Positions 11,936 through 22,487 of a stretch of 64,000 nucleotides of DNA are shown here, piece by piece. Source of the DNA: Batillaria attramentaria. Lineage: Eukaryota; Mollusca; Gastropoda; Batillariidae. A program made the position numbers and the translations under genes. A model generated the notes under the pieces. It searched no databases. It was not told the DNA's origin and saw only the letters and a program-made list of their open reading frames with translations. Location of the stretch: positions 1,240,001 to 1,304,000 of the forward strand of contig JACVVK020000145.1 in the NCBI GenBank assembly GCA_018292915.2, read 5' to 3'. Position 1 is the stretch's first letter. Each line of letters begins with the position of its first letter.

Positions 11936-12819
11936 TTGCTATCCTCAGTACTATCACATTGTGATACACAACCTGTATTAGCGCTGTCAGTTGAAACACC
12001 TACATGGTCGTGGCATTGTTGTGCCGAATCGTCTACACAATGGTTACCTTGAGTGTCAGCATGCGGCGACTGGTCGCTGTACACACCGGACAGTGGTACG
12101 TCCGATGAAGGCCGGCCGAGTCCCTACCTGACTGGCGAGGGCCGCCCCCGGTCCCTACCAGGACCAGCAGGTCTCCAGGCTGGAGGGATGACACCCTGTC
12201 CTGTGATGTGGCCCTGTGATGCTGCAGCTCTCCTGGTTACCCGTGGAACAGCACCAGTGCCATCACCCGCCCGTGACAGCGAGCTGCGACGCTGCATGTT
12301 GTTTTGACTGCTGGCCTGGGTACGGGTAAATTTACGAGACGGGGTAGGGGTGCGGGAACGGGGAGGGGGGTGGGTATCAGTCTGGCGGCTTCTGTTGCGT
12401 GTGGGGGGTGGATCGCTGGGCTTCGTTACTGCGGCTGCTGCGTACGTGGGTGAGACTGACGAGGACCGGGAGCCCCCCCCCCCCCCCCCCGACCCTGATC
12501 CGTTAACCCGCCTGTCCTGGTTGGCGGTAGGAGTAGCGGTAGGAGTAGCGGCGGTACCACTGGAAGGAGGAGCACCGCTTTCATGGGACTCGCCATGGGA
12601 CTCGTCGTGAGCAGTGCTGACAGCACCGCCACTAGTACCGAGCTGTACGCTGGCGTCGTCGAACCGGTCGTCGTCGTCGTCGTCGCGCCGTCGTCTGCGC
12701 TCCTACAAGTTGTTGCTGTCATCCTGTTGTGGCGGAGTGCCATCCTTGATGATGACGAGACGTGTACCACGGAAGTAGCCTTTCTTGCCGTCGGCTCGAA
12801 GGTCGCGCAGCACCTGTGA

Positions 12820-13407
12820 CTAGCGTTCCGTCAAGTCGTCGCCGATACCGATGTTCAGCGCACGGATTGCAGATCTCACCTCCCTGCTCCTTGTGATGGA
12901 TAGTTTATCTTCCCAGGACCACATGCGTACAATAATGGGGCGAGGGGTTGGCTGGTTTTGACCGTGAGCCCTGTTACGCTTCCCAAGCCTGTGAGCACGA
13001 AGAATGTCCATCTCGTGCCAGGTACGGTCATGTGCACAGCTGTTCAATATGTCCACCACCAGTTTCCGGCAAGCATCAAAAGTCTCATTTTCTGTTTCAG
13101 CCACGCCATACAGCTTGAAGTTCTCACGTCTAGAGTACGTCTCAAGTTTTTCAACAGCGTCTTCCAAATAGGTTATATTGCACTTTAACTGCGTATTCTC
13201 TTCTCTCACTGCTTCAATCTCGCTGGAATTTCTGCTGACTGACTGCTTAACATTGCTTATCCGCCCGTCAATTTTGGTCATGGAGCGTTTGATATCCTTC
13301 AGCTCACTCATAACACGTTTGAACATGACAAAAACTGAAATACCTGTCTCTTCTTCACCCAGCATATCCTCCTCCGCACTGACTGTACAGTTATCCATAT
13401 TTTCCAT
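12820..13407 (-). CDS. LINE B ORF1: coiled-coil RNA-binding protein
   Basis: A 195-residue frame. The first half has heptad-like repeats with charged residues and a long coiled-coil region (roughly residues 25-90). It is followed by LETYSRRENFKLYGV and later RAHRLGKRN and RPIIVRMWSWEDK, the pattern of L1-type ORF1 proteins (RRM plus C-terminal domain). Such proteins coat the element RNA. The frame is one base out of register with the 2A frame just upstream (13419-13529), so the native ORF1 probably began further 5' and has lost its frame here. Confidence 0.75.
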   Translation of the reverse strand: MENMDNCTVSAEEDMLGEEETGISVFVMFKRVMSELKDIKRSMTKIDGRISNVKQSVSRNSSEIEAVREENTQLKCNITYLEDAVEKLETYSRRENFKLYGVAETENETFDACRKLVVDILNSCAHDRTWHEMDILRAHRLGKRNRAHGQNQPTPRPIIVRMWSWEDKLSITRSREVRSAIRALNIGIGDDLTER

Positions 13408-13418
13408 GTTTTCCTCAC

Positions 13419-13529
13419 CGGGCCTGGGTTAGTCTCAACGTCACCACAACGCAGGAGCAGTGTTGAAAACATGAAAACCAGTAAAAGCGCCTTGTTGCAC
13501 GCCCCTACTGACAATACCTTGGCACGCAT
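13419..13529 (-). CDS. short frame ending in a 2A ribosome-skipping sequence, ahead of LINE B ORF1
   Basis: From ATG at 13529 the frame encodes a 37-residue segment: MRAKVLSVGACNK, a hydrophobic run (ALLLVFMFSTLLL) and RCGDVETNPGP. GDVExNPGP is the diagnostic 2A motif; ribosomes skip the last Gly-Pro bond. 2A sequences are known at the N-terminus of ORF1 in some animal non-LTR retrotransposons. The hydrophobic run makes the released peptide look like a signal sequence. Reading continues past the proline as VRK, but the ORF1 frame lies in another phase, implying a one-base indel between 13418 and about 13405. Confidence 0.85.
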
Positions 13530-13759
13530 GGCTGTGTGTTCACGCGCACGCCGGTACATGAAAGTCACGAAAACTCCCAAAAAACAACCACAACTGACCC
13601 GAAAACATATCGGGTTGATCGGCATGATTTGCGCTGACAGATGATGCAAATTTCTGCGATGGGAAATAACATAGTCCAGAGAATTTCCCCAAAAATAAAC
13701 AAACAAATGCAGAGGTCGGAGGAAAGCGACCATTCGCATCGGTGAACACCGCTCAACCC

Positions 13760-14651
13760 CTAATGGTACCGGACTTGTACAGCTGGGTGTCATCACTGTA
13801 AGCATGGTGAGAAACAGAGTGTTTCGCAATAACACAGGACAGAGGTTGCATATACAGCAGGAAAAGAACCGGTCCTAGCACTGAACCTTGCGGAACACCG
13901 AACTGAAGCAAAGCAGGATCAGAACGGTGACCACTCACCGAAACTGTCTGAGACCTCTCTGAAAGGTACGATTTAAACCAAGACAGAACCGTGCCTTGAA
14001 TCCCAAAGACAAACTGAAGTCGATCGGTCAACGTGACGTGGTCAATCGTGTCGAACGCACTGGATAGATCCAGGAGAGCGAGTACCGACACCTTACCATC
14101 ATCCAGAGCGAGCAACAAGTCATTCAGGATCCTCAGCAGTGCAGATTCAGTTCTATGACAAGATCTATAGGCTGACTGAAAAGGATCCATGAGAGCATTT
14201 GATGCCACATGTTCCAGCAGCTGAGACAAAACAATTTTCTCAATTATTTTGGAGAGAAAAGGTAGGTTAGACACGGGCCTATAGTTTTTCAGCTCATTGT
14301 GATCGAGGGAGGGTTTCTTTAACAAAGGTTTGACAACAGCGTTTTTGTACAGTTGTGGAAAAACACCAGATGCAAGGGAACGGTTGATAACATGGGTGAT
14401 GTATGGCAACACAGTATCAAGACACTCATATAGGAGTGACGTCGGAACAGGGTCCAGTTCACATGACTTGGGGGATGTGTTCATAAGAAGACGATGGACG
14501 TCTTCATCGGACACGGATCTGAACACATAAAAAGTACGACCCCGGAAACAGGCATCGCTTGCTGTAGCGGAGTGGGCCTCAGGAAACTGGGAGTCAAGAC
14601 CATCGCGAATGCCTGTACCTTGTTGATGAAAAAGGCGGAAAACCTGGACGG
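13760..14651 (-). mobile_element. LINE A, middle segment: reverse transcriptase core
   Basis: Encodes the CR1/L2-type RT core on the minus strand: SPKSCELDPVPTSLL, NYRPVSNLPFLSKIIEK, FQSAYR, LLDLSSAFDTIDH, FGVPQGSVLGPVLFLLYMQP and YSDDTQLY (the YADD-equivalent). It is cut at 13776 by LINE B and at 14652 by the 671-bp inverted-repeat element. Confidence 0.88.
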
Positions 14652-14654
14652 CAG

Positions 14655-15325
14655 GGCCGCGTTTCTTACGCAAAGGCGCTCGCGGGCGCTTGCGGAGGTC
14701 GCTTTGCCTCGTTGGGAAACGGCCAATTAGAACCAAGGCGCTTTCAAAATGGCGGCGGAATCACGAACACTGTTGTTGGCAAGGTTGAAAAGGAAGAAGA
14801 AAACTCTAGTGCTCGCAGCTATCAGTCATCTTTTGAGCGCAGAAGACGACGTTTTTGAGGAGGAGCAATAATTACTGGCTTGGAGCATGATATACCGCTA
14901 GTATGCATGTTCTGCTCGATGCAAAACGGAGACGTAAGGCACCATTACGTACTCACTTTGACCACTCCTTCCCCACAAACACGCACGACATATCCCTGAA
15001 TGACTGGCGACCACGGCCCGGTGCAATTAGCTCAAATTATTTTCGTATACTATTCTGCACAATTACAAGTTGGGACAGAAGGTCTCCATCCACCCGCAAA
15101 TTCATTTTAAGCCATTTCTTAGTTCCACTTCAACGAAGCCTTCGGTGGGCGCCGCCATCTTTGTTTACATAGAAACTGACCACGTGACCTTTTGTTCGCG
15201 GCAAACTAGCTTCAGACTTCGCGCGCGGGCGCTTTTTCCGCCCGCCGCGGGCAAGGTGCCTGCAGACGGTTTCATAGGAAAGCGCCCCGCAACGTTTCGA
15301 AGCGCTCGCCTTATGAAACGCGGCC
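14655..15325. mobile_element. 671-bp inverted-repeat element, copy 1 (MITE-like)
   Basis: It begins GGCCGCGTTTC and ends GAAACGCGGCC, with a looser GCGCTCG-rich match further in. It is flanked by CAG on both sides (14652-14654, 15326-15328). Removing the element and one CAG rejoins the LINE A frame (…SDL then PSRF…), which defines its exact ends. A second copy of exactly the same length lies at 20492-21162. No transposase is seen, so it is non-autonomous; a 3-bp duplication is seen in PIF/Harbinger- and CACTA-type elements, but the superfamily is unproven. Confidence 0.82.
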
Positions 15326-15328
15326 CAG

Positions 15329-17030
15329 GTCAGACACAGGGCATGATGTGGGGAGGGGTGAGGACTTGACCTTTGCAAGCAGCTGGTCGGTAATAGAGTA
15401 CAGTTCTTTGCTAGTACTGCATGCGGCAATCTTTGCATTGACAAAGGAGGATTTAGCTCTCGTCACTATACTAGTCACCAGTCTCTTGGCAGTAGAAAAC
15501 AACTGTTTATCCACCGTAAGTCCAGACTTACGTACGCCACTGTCTCTCAGCCTGACGTCGCTTCTGTTTGGCAGCACGCCATGGGGCTGATCTATGTGCT
15601 GAAATTCTGCGCTGGGTGGAAGGGGCGTGCTCATCCAACGTTGCCCGCAGACAGGTATCCAGTGTTTCAGCAGTGACATCAATGGCAGCGATCAGACGCT
15701 CACGAAGATCTGCCTTGAAGGCTAAGCGATTAATGGCCCGGATGTTACGCACTGACTTATACACTGGCACAGCAGCAGGTCGCGATACACTTAGTCCAGC
15801 CACAATACAGTAGTGATCAGATGCCAGAGCATCAGAAACCACAGTGGAAGTCAGATAATCACTATCCGACCTGACGATAATCCAGTCCAGAATGTGACCT
15901 GGGTGTGTGTGGGCTTGTCCACCACTTGTGATAGGTTGAACATGTAGAAGAGGTTTTGCTGTGGAAGTGTTGGATGGACAGTCGAAATGAAAGTTGAATT
16001 CACCAAGCAGGACTAGGTCACCACTAAGCGAGTTCACATGCTCCAAGAGATCCGGAAACTGGTCCATAAACAAGGATTCCGAACACTTATTCTTGCGGTT
16101 GGGTGGAGGTCTGTAAACACAGAAGAAGTGCAGGGACCGACGCGGTAGGGTCAGTATGACATGACACAGTTCAAAGGATTCATGGTGGAAGCTGAACAAA
16201 GAGACACAGGAGATGTAGGGAGTGAAAGTGTCTCGGTAGATCACAGCAATCCCACCGCCTCTAGAAGAACGAGGGAAGGAGCGAACAGAGTACCCGGGAG
16301 GGGCAACGTCTTTGCACTTAGCTTCATCGCCGGTAGGCCTGAGCCAAGTTTCAGTCAGGAACAGGAGATCAAGATCTTGATCGCCAATGAATTCGCTGAT
16401 TTCTGAGCGCTTATCTTGAGTACCAACGCTACGGGCCAAGAAGAGAGCAAAGGAAATGTCATTCGAACCGTTTCCCGTGAGTGATCGAAGCGGGATGTTA
16501 ATAAGGTTCGATGGATTGACACCACGGCAGCAACTTTGTTTACGCCGGAAGAGGGTAGGAAGGGAGACAACTGTAATACTTCGGCCTTGCTTCCGTCGTC
16601 CGCTACGAAAGGGACGCTTTTTCGTGCGTCGTCGTAGAAACGGGAAAGAGGAGGCGCGTGAATGCAGGTTCAGCTCGTTGAGACGGCGACAGACCGTAGG
16701 AGAAACATGTGACAGAGGTTGTTGGTTGACAGCAAGTAGCGTACTCCGATCGTACCGTTTGCTCTCGGTTCGACAGGTGAGTTCAAAAGTAGGGCACGCA
16801 CGAGCGCACAGCTGGGTGACAGGTGAGGCAGGAAACTGGGTCGGAGTACTCACATGGAGTCCTGACAACTGGGTCAGATAGAGTAAAGTCTCCAAAACTC
16901 TGAAGTCCGACGTCAAAAGATGAAAAAAGACGCACCAAAATGTTGGCCAGAACATGACGGTGACAGTGATGCAAACGTTGAGACGAACAATGGACGCAAT
17001 CAACGGGAAACAATACAAACATTAGGAGAG
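15329..17030 (-). mobile_element. LINE A, 5' segment: endonuclease region
   Basis: Minus-strand frames encode an APE endonuclease: DLDLLFLTETWL, RGGGIAVIYRD, FCVYRPPP, LVLLGEFNFHFD, HILDWIIVRS and ALASDHYCI. The usual GDFN reads GEFN. An overlap of two frames near 15540-15680 shows a frameshift. The 5' end lies close to 17030, next to the 3' tail of LINE C. Confidence 0.82.
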
Positions 17031-17032
17031 AA

Positions 17033-19195
17033 CGAACGAACGAACGAACGAACAAAACTTTATTTTACAAGGATAAAAGATTAGGTACGCAGACCTGTCT
17101 TACATCTTGTCCTTGCTAGGCTACTGATATATATATATACAAAGTAAGCTCTAACTAGGTAGAGCATACACATACACACACACACGACCATGCTATTACA
17201 TACATAAATCAAGCAATACTAAGAAGAAGAGAAAAAAAAAAAAGGGGGGGGGGGGACAAAGGATGTGATAGGTGAGCAATGCAAACAAATCTTGAGGCGA
17301 TGTTTTTTTACAGTTTTAAAACAAAACAAAAAAGCCCCCCCCCCCCAAAAAAAAAAAAAAAAAAAAAAAACAACCCAAAAACAATAAAAAAACAAAAAAA
17401 AACAACAACAAAAAAGCAACAACAACAACAACAACAAAAAAACCGCCTGATGTGAATAAGTATTGGAATTTTCTTTGCCCGAAATACAAAATCCTACAGA
17501 GTACATGTATTGTCAAGCCCATTACGAGCTGTCCACCAGATGTTTTATTAGTTTGGCCTTGAATAATCCAAGCGAGGGTGCTGATTTGATGTCTTTTGGA
17601 AGTGTATTCCATGCGTGTGCCCCTGAGTAAGAGAGGGAGGTTTTGAAAATATCTATACGAGGCTTCGGCACCACGAAATCGTTTCTCAGTGTTCGGTACG
17701 GCACTTGAGAGTGCTTGAATAGACTAGCGAGATATGCGGGTTTTTTTGACAGTTTTATTTTTTGCATCAGTATCATTTTGTTAAGTCTGTGTTGTTTCCG
17801 TAGGGGCAGGATACCCAACGATTTAAATTTTTCATCGGTGCTAAGTGAGCACATGCTTTTGTCTATAATCAGTTTAATCGCTCTTCTGTGGAGCGAATTT
17901 ATTCTTTTAAAGTTTGCCTCACTACAGCCGTCCCAAACGGTGGACGCGTAGTCTATGTGTGGCTGAATATGTGCATTGTAAAATAGTTTTCTTGCGGGTT
18001 CATCGGTAAAGTATTTAAGTTTGGATAGTAGAAACAGATTTTTGGACAACATTTTGCACGTATTATTTATATGCGCTTGCCAGCTTAGCTGATCATCCAC
18101 TGTGATCCCCAGCACACGGTGTACATGAACTTGTTCGATATGATGAGAGCCAAGGCAGAGTTGTAATGGGGGCGGATTCAGTTGGTGTTTCTGTCTTGTG
18201 GTAATTAACATGCATTTAGTTTTAGACGGATTAGGGATCATACAGTTATTGTTGCACCAGTTGGAAACATCGTGTAGGCTTTGTTGTAAAGATTGGTTGA
18301 TGGATTTAACACTTGAATCCGAAATATCAATCGTTGCATCATCAGCAAAAAGGCTACAAGTGGCGTTGGGTTGAGCAAGTCGTTTATAAATAAAGAAAAT
18401 AATAAAGGTCCAAGTATGGATCCTTGGGGTACCCCATGCTGTATTTCACCTTTTGATGATTTTTTTGCCATTTAAATAAACATACTGAGTCCGTCGTTCC
18501 AGGTAAGATTCAAAGAAGGCGACTGTTTTATTACAAAAATGATAAGCTGACAACTTTTCTAGGAGAAGTTTATGGTTTACTAGGTCAAAAGCCTTGCTCA
18601 GGTCCAGGAAGACAGCTCCTGTCATTTTAGGATTGTTTATGGCACTGAGCCACCTGTCAGTCAGATGAACCAATGCTGTATGACAGGAGTGCTTCGGACG
18701 GAAACCTGACTGTAATGTGTGGAGAAGACTGTGTTCTTCAAGGAAAGCCTGCGCTTGTTTATGGATGTGTTTTTCAAAAGGTTTAGAAAGGACTCGACTG
18801 ACAAAAGAGAAATAGGTCGAAATTTGTTGGGGTCTGTTAAGTCTCTTGTTTTAGGAAGGGGGATGACTTTTCAGGCCAGCCGGGAATTCCCCTTGCTCAA
18901 CGGACAAATTATAAATGTATGTTAATGATTCCACTATATATGGGAGAGATAGTTTTAGAACAGTACTACTTATACTATCATCGCCAGATGTCCGTTTAGT
19001 TTTCATTTGTGAAATACTTTTTGTACATCAAACACTGTTAAAGGAGGAATCGAAAATGACGCAGAGGGCTCCAGTTTTTCGCGACAGTATTTTATGAGGT
19101 TATCAGAAAGACGGGGTGTACCCAAGGAACTACTTTGCAGAAGCGTGCCTGCTGCTGAAAGAAAATGGCTATTGAAAGAGAGCCACATCAAGCCT
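17033..19195 (-). mobile_element. LINE C, 5'-truncated non-LTR retrotransposon
   Basis: Minus strand. Blocks in order: FSIPPLTVFDVQKVF (near 19030), an RT core with FRPISLLSVLSRV, VFLDLSKAFDLVNHKLL, IQHGVPQGSILGPLLFSLFINDL, then LGITVDDQLSWQAHI and YDFK-type C-terminal blocks, stop near 17522. At least two frameshifts lie at about 18240-18470. The 3' end is a (GTTC)n tail (17036-17055 as AACG on +). A low-complexity A/C/G-rich zone at 17219-17450 belongs to its 3' UTR. Confidence 0.8.
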
Positions 19196-19814
19196 GCTAG
19201 GCGATCATGAACTCTACTCCATATAGTCTTTGTCCCACCTTAAAACACGTCTTTTCTCCATGCAGTAGAACCAAGCCTCCATCCCCCTCCCCTCCCCGCT
19301 CTCCGTCTCTGCACGCCGCCTGCAAAAAATCAGTGTGTGTGTGTGTGTGTGTGTGTGTGTTGTACGTTATATACGTTTATGTTTTTTGTACGTTATGTGT
19401 AGTTTATGTACGCTCCCTGAGCTCTTGTGAGATGGGCCATGGGGCGCCACAAATACCCTTTATTATTATTATTATTATTATTATTATACGTAAAAATTTT
19501 GAAAATCTCGAAATGATGCATATTATGTATAGAAAACCACACAGCGTAAATTAATCTTCACGAGAAAGTACATGTAGCTAGGCGGAGGCTACGGTCTCGT
19601 CAGTGAATGAAAATATTCTTTCAGATTTACTTTCTTAAAGAAACACACAAAGTTTCAGACTTTTAATACCAAAAAGACCATGGACCTTCAAAATTTACAG
19701 AAGAACCCTCAAAAATATGGAGAGAGGTTCCCAAGGACCCTTGCATTCTCGAATCACAGGGAACGCTGTATTGCCATTACTGCTATCACAATGATACTGC
19801 TGTTGGGTGCGCAG
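19196..19814. other. end of intron 6
   Basis: Contains (TG)n at 19333-19361 and (ATT)n at 19461-19488 beside a GGCGC sequence typical of LINE 3' tails. No exon is seen before 19815. Confidence 0.5.
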
Positions 19815-20038
19815 GGTAGGACATTCAAGGGCGACACATTCACGGTCCGTGCCACAGAGTACCCTAAAAGAAGAGACAGAGGGTACGAGTACCCTAAAAG
19901 AAGAGACAGAGGGTACCTCAGAATCAGCCGATAGTTCAGGATCGAGCGGGACAAGTGTCGACTCAGACAGAGAACAGGAAGAAGACTCGAATGTGAACAG
20001 GGCGACTGATAACACGAATAATGCGGCATCTGCATACC
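19815..20038 (+). CDS. ABCA3: ABCA exon 7: acidic Ser/Thr-rich linker between NBD1 and TMD2
   Basis: The single first base completes the exon 6 arginine codon, giving FLR|VG as in ABCA3. The rest is a polar linker with STLKEETEGT repeated twice in tandem, then an acidic serine run (ESADSSGSSGTSVDSDREQE). The donor GTAAGC at 20039 leaves a C that joins AG of exon 8 as glutamine. Phase fit at both ends is the main evidence; conservation is low, as expected for this linker. Many Ser/Thr next to acidic residues suggest CK2-type phosphorylation (inference). Confidence 0.82.
19858..19917 (+). repeat. 30-bp in-frame tandem duplication in exon 7
   Basis: Two adjacent copies of a 30-bp unit (core GTACCCTAAAAGAAGAGACA) encode STLKEETEGT twice, so the duplication preserves frame. 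Confidence 0.9.
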
Positions 20039-20079
20039 GTAAGCAGTGCTCTCTCTCTCGCTCTCTCTCTCTCTCTCAA

Positions 20080-20149
20080 GACTATTTCGCGGCTAATCAA
20101 AGTCCTTTTAGTCTGGCGAAGAAGGACCTTGATTAGCCGTGAAATAGTC
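20080..20149. repeat. strong hairpin just after the exon 7 donor
   Basis: 28-base arms (20080-20107 and 20122-20149) are complementary apart from two mismatches, with a 14-base loop. The arms are the SINE core seen elsewhere (ACTATTTCGCGGCTAATCA), so two head-to-head SINE fragments make the hairpin. It lies about 40 bases into intron 7, after a (CT)n tract. Confidence 0.85.
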
Positions 20150-20491
20150 TTTGTTGCTTGCGCGGCCTTGAGTCCTAAATAACTCTCTCTCTCTCAGCAA
20201 AAGTAAAAAAAGTAAAACGCCTTTGATGGAAATCATCATTTATTCTTCTTACGTATATGCATGATTTTCGTAGCAGAACAAAAAGCGACTCTTAGCTGTT
20301 GAAACATGACCCTGGAAGACATTTGACAAAGCAAACAGTGGTGACCAGCTGAATCGGAATTAGAGCACTTATTTCCCGACAAACGACGTTTCAGTCCTTC
20401 CACGTAGCCCACACGCAGCGTGTCAGTGTGAACTGGCTAAATTATTGGGTTCTTTATCCACAAGGCATTGATATTAATTTTCAGGTTTCAG

Positions 20492-21162
20492 GGCCGCGTT
20501 TCTTACGCAAAGGCGCTCGCGGGCGCTTGCGGAGGTCGCTTTGCCTCGTTGGGAAACGGCCAATTAGAACCAAGGCGCTTTCAAAATGGCGGCGGAATCA
20601 CGAACACTGTTGTTGGCAAGGTTGAAAAGGAAGAGGAAAACTCTAGTGCTCGCAGCTATCAGTCATCTTTTGAGCGCAGAAGACGACGTTTTTGAGGAGG
20701 AGCAATAATTACTGGCTTGGAGCATGATATACCGCTAATATGCATGTTCTGCTCGATGCAAAACGGAGACGTAAGGCACCATTACGTACTCACTTTGACC
20801 ACTCCTTCCCCACAAACACGCACGACATATCCCTGAATGACTGGCGACCACGGCCCGGTGCAATTAGCTCAAATTATTTTCGTATACTATTCTGCACAAT
20901 TACAAGTTGGGACAGAAGGTCTCCATCCACCCGCAAATTCATTTTAAGCCATTTCTTAGTTCCACTTCAACGAAGCCTTCGGTGGGCGCCGCCATCTTTG
21001 TTTACATAGAAACTGACCACGTGACCTTTTGCTCGCGGCGAACTAGCTTCAGACTTCGTGCGCGGGCGCTTTTTTCGCCCGCCGCGGGCAAGGTGCCTGC
21101 AGACGGTTTCATAGGAAAGCGCCCCGGAACGTTTCGAAGCGCTCGCCTTAAGAAACGCGGCC
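20492..21162. mobile_element. 671-bp inverted-repeat element, copy 2
   Basis: Nearly identical to 14655-15325 across its whole length, same orientation, also flanked by CAG (20489-20491, 21163-21165). The high identity of two copies about 5 kb apart suggests recent activity or gene conversion. No coding capacity is evident. Confidence 0.85.
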
Positions 21163-21305
21163 CAGGTGTAAGCTACACCACTAAAGAAAGCCCCTGAGAA
21201 TATCGTTTTGATACTGAATATCACGTGTTTTAGTGTGTACTTTCTTTGAATTTATCGACACGATACTCAGATCGTGACCTTTCCGGTTTCGTGTCATCCT
21301 CGCAG

Positions 21306-21334
21306 GGTAGGACATTCAAGGGCGACACAGTCAG
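21306..21334 (+). other. copy of the exon 7 start with its acceptor (possible alternative exon)
   Basis: 21301-21329 is identical to 19811-19839, spanning the CGCAG acceptor and the first coding bases of exon 7. Upstream is a better pyrimidine-rich tract than at exon 7. If spliced from 21306 to a GTGGTC donor at 21335, the 29-base exon would have the same entry and exit phases as exon 7 and would replace the long linker by about ten residues. It may equally be a non-functional fragment: without that donor the frame stops at TAG about 50 bases in. Confidence 0.4.
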
Positions 21335-22237
21335 GTGGTCTCCCAAAGGGATAGTCACCCAAAAGAGGTTCTACTGTATTTCACATCTTGCCACTGGAAA
21401 TGCACATTCATCCCCATTCCCGTGCGAGATCGAACTGCATAATAATCGTGACGTAAATTGATATTTAGTCGCTTTTGTGTCATATCTTGACGTAGACCTG
21501 TTAGCCAAATCACGCTGCTGGAACATTGCTAGCGGTAGTGCACGTGCACTTTTTATGTACATCTATAATTCGCGTGTGATTCTTATGGGTACACCACGCG
21601 TAGTGAATTAGGGATCTTTACACCATTCGCCAGTGCAAATTTTCAGTGAGTCAACCATGAGTGCTTTAAGGAAACAGAGAGCGAAAGTGTGAGTTTGACA
21701 TTTCATAACCCACTCAGTGGTTGACGAGTTGCGGCTCGGTAGCTACGCAAAAAAATCGAGCCATTGAGGGGTTAGAGTTTTGCCGAAAGTCACTCGAACT
21801 AACCATGTAAGCTGTATTTAAACCATTACCTGCAACAGTGGTAGAGTGGTATAGATGCTCTTATTTTAATACGCTTTTAAGTTACTTTTAGCCTTGATGC
21901 TTTCACAAACGTTGTTGGAACGGAAGCGGACTTTGTGACGTCCCACCACAAATATGCACCCTACCGGCACTCGCTGCACAGCTCGCGTGTATTCACTGGC
22001 ATGCCATTGCCTGTTTGTATCCAGTTCAGCTGGTGAACGTCATTGGAGAGCTGAAACCAACATTGTCTATGACGTTTCTTCGTGCTTATAGCGACCAAGA
22101 GAAAGACATGGCGAAAGACTAGCACATAGTCACGAGCCCTAACCCTCTGGGATTTTCAGTCAAAGACGGTTAACGAAACAACACTCCGAGATACTGTATA
22201 TGGCTTTGTCCTCGTTTCCTCTCGCACGTACGAACAG
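21335..22237. other. intron 7, right part
   Basis: No repeat or exon is recognised. A pyrimidine-rich tract (TTTGTCCTCGTTTCCTCTC) precedes the exon 8 acceptor. Confidence 0.5.
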
Positions 22238-22487
22238 AGCTCGGCGACCCTGGACCCAGCAGGCTGAGTGGCTTGCATCTCTTGTGGTCCCAGATAATGG
22301 CCATCTTCGTGAAAAAAGCGCTGCACGTGTTGAGGTCACGAATCCAGAGCCTAGTGCAGATCCTGCTGCCTTGTCTTTGCGTTGTTGCGGCCTACAAATG
22401 GAACAGCAAAACGGAAGGAGGATACTTTCTCGCTGCCTTCGACCTGAGCATGTACCCATCGTCCGTGGTAACCTACTTGGCTGCCAG
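22238..22487 (+). CDS. ABCA3: ABCA exon 8: first transmembrane helix of TMD2
   Basis: It encodes LSGLHLLWSQIMAIFVKKAL, matching the ABCA motif GLxLxxQQFxAMFxKK before the helix, then a hydrophobic segment (IQSLVQILLPCLCVVAAYKW). The 22237 acceptor was chosen because its two leading bases complete a glutamine codon begun in exon 7. The donor at 22488 (GTATAC) leaves AG, completed by C of exon 9 as serine. Confidence 0.9.

Larger units (their letters stand above)
8359..13759 (-). mobile_element. LINE B, near full-length non-LTR retrotransposon inserted in LINE A
   Basis: A 5.4-kb minus-strand element flanked by a 17-bp target-site duplication inside LINE A. In transcript order it has a 5' region, a short frame with a 2A sequence, ORF1 (coiled coil plus RRM-like region), a GC-rich proline-coding zone (about 12085-12800), ORF2 (APE endonuclease, reverse transcriptase, C-terminal Cys/His motif) and a short 3' UTR. 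The 3' end is short TTGACT-type tandem repeats instead of poly(A). ORF2 carries a stop and frameshifts, so this copy is inactive, but the preserved target duplication implies a fairly young insertion. Clade is not certain. Confidence 0.9.

Noticed and set aside
12426..12770. Proline/threonine-rich frames in the GC-rich zone as a separate gene
   Set aside because: The zone lies inside LINE B between ORF1 and ORF2, bounded by the element's target duplication.
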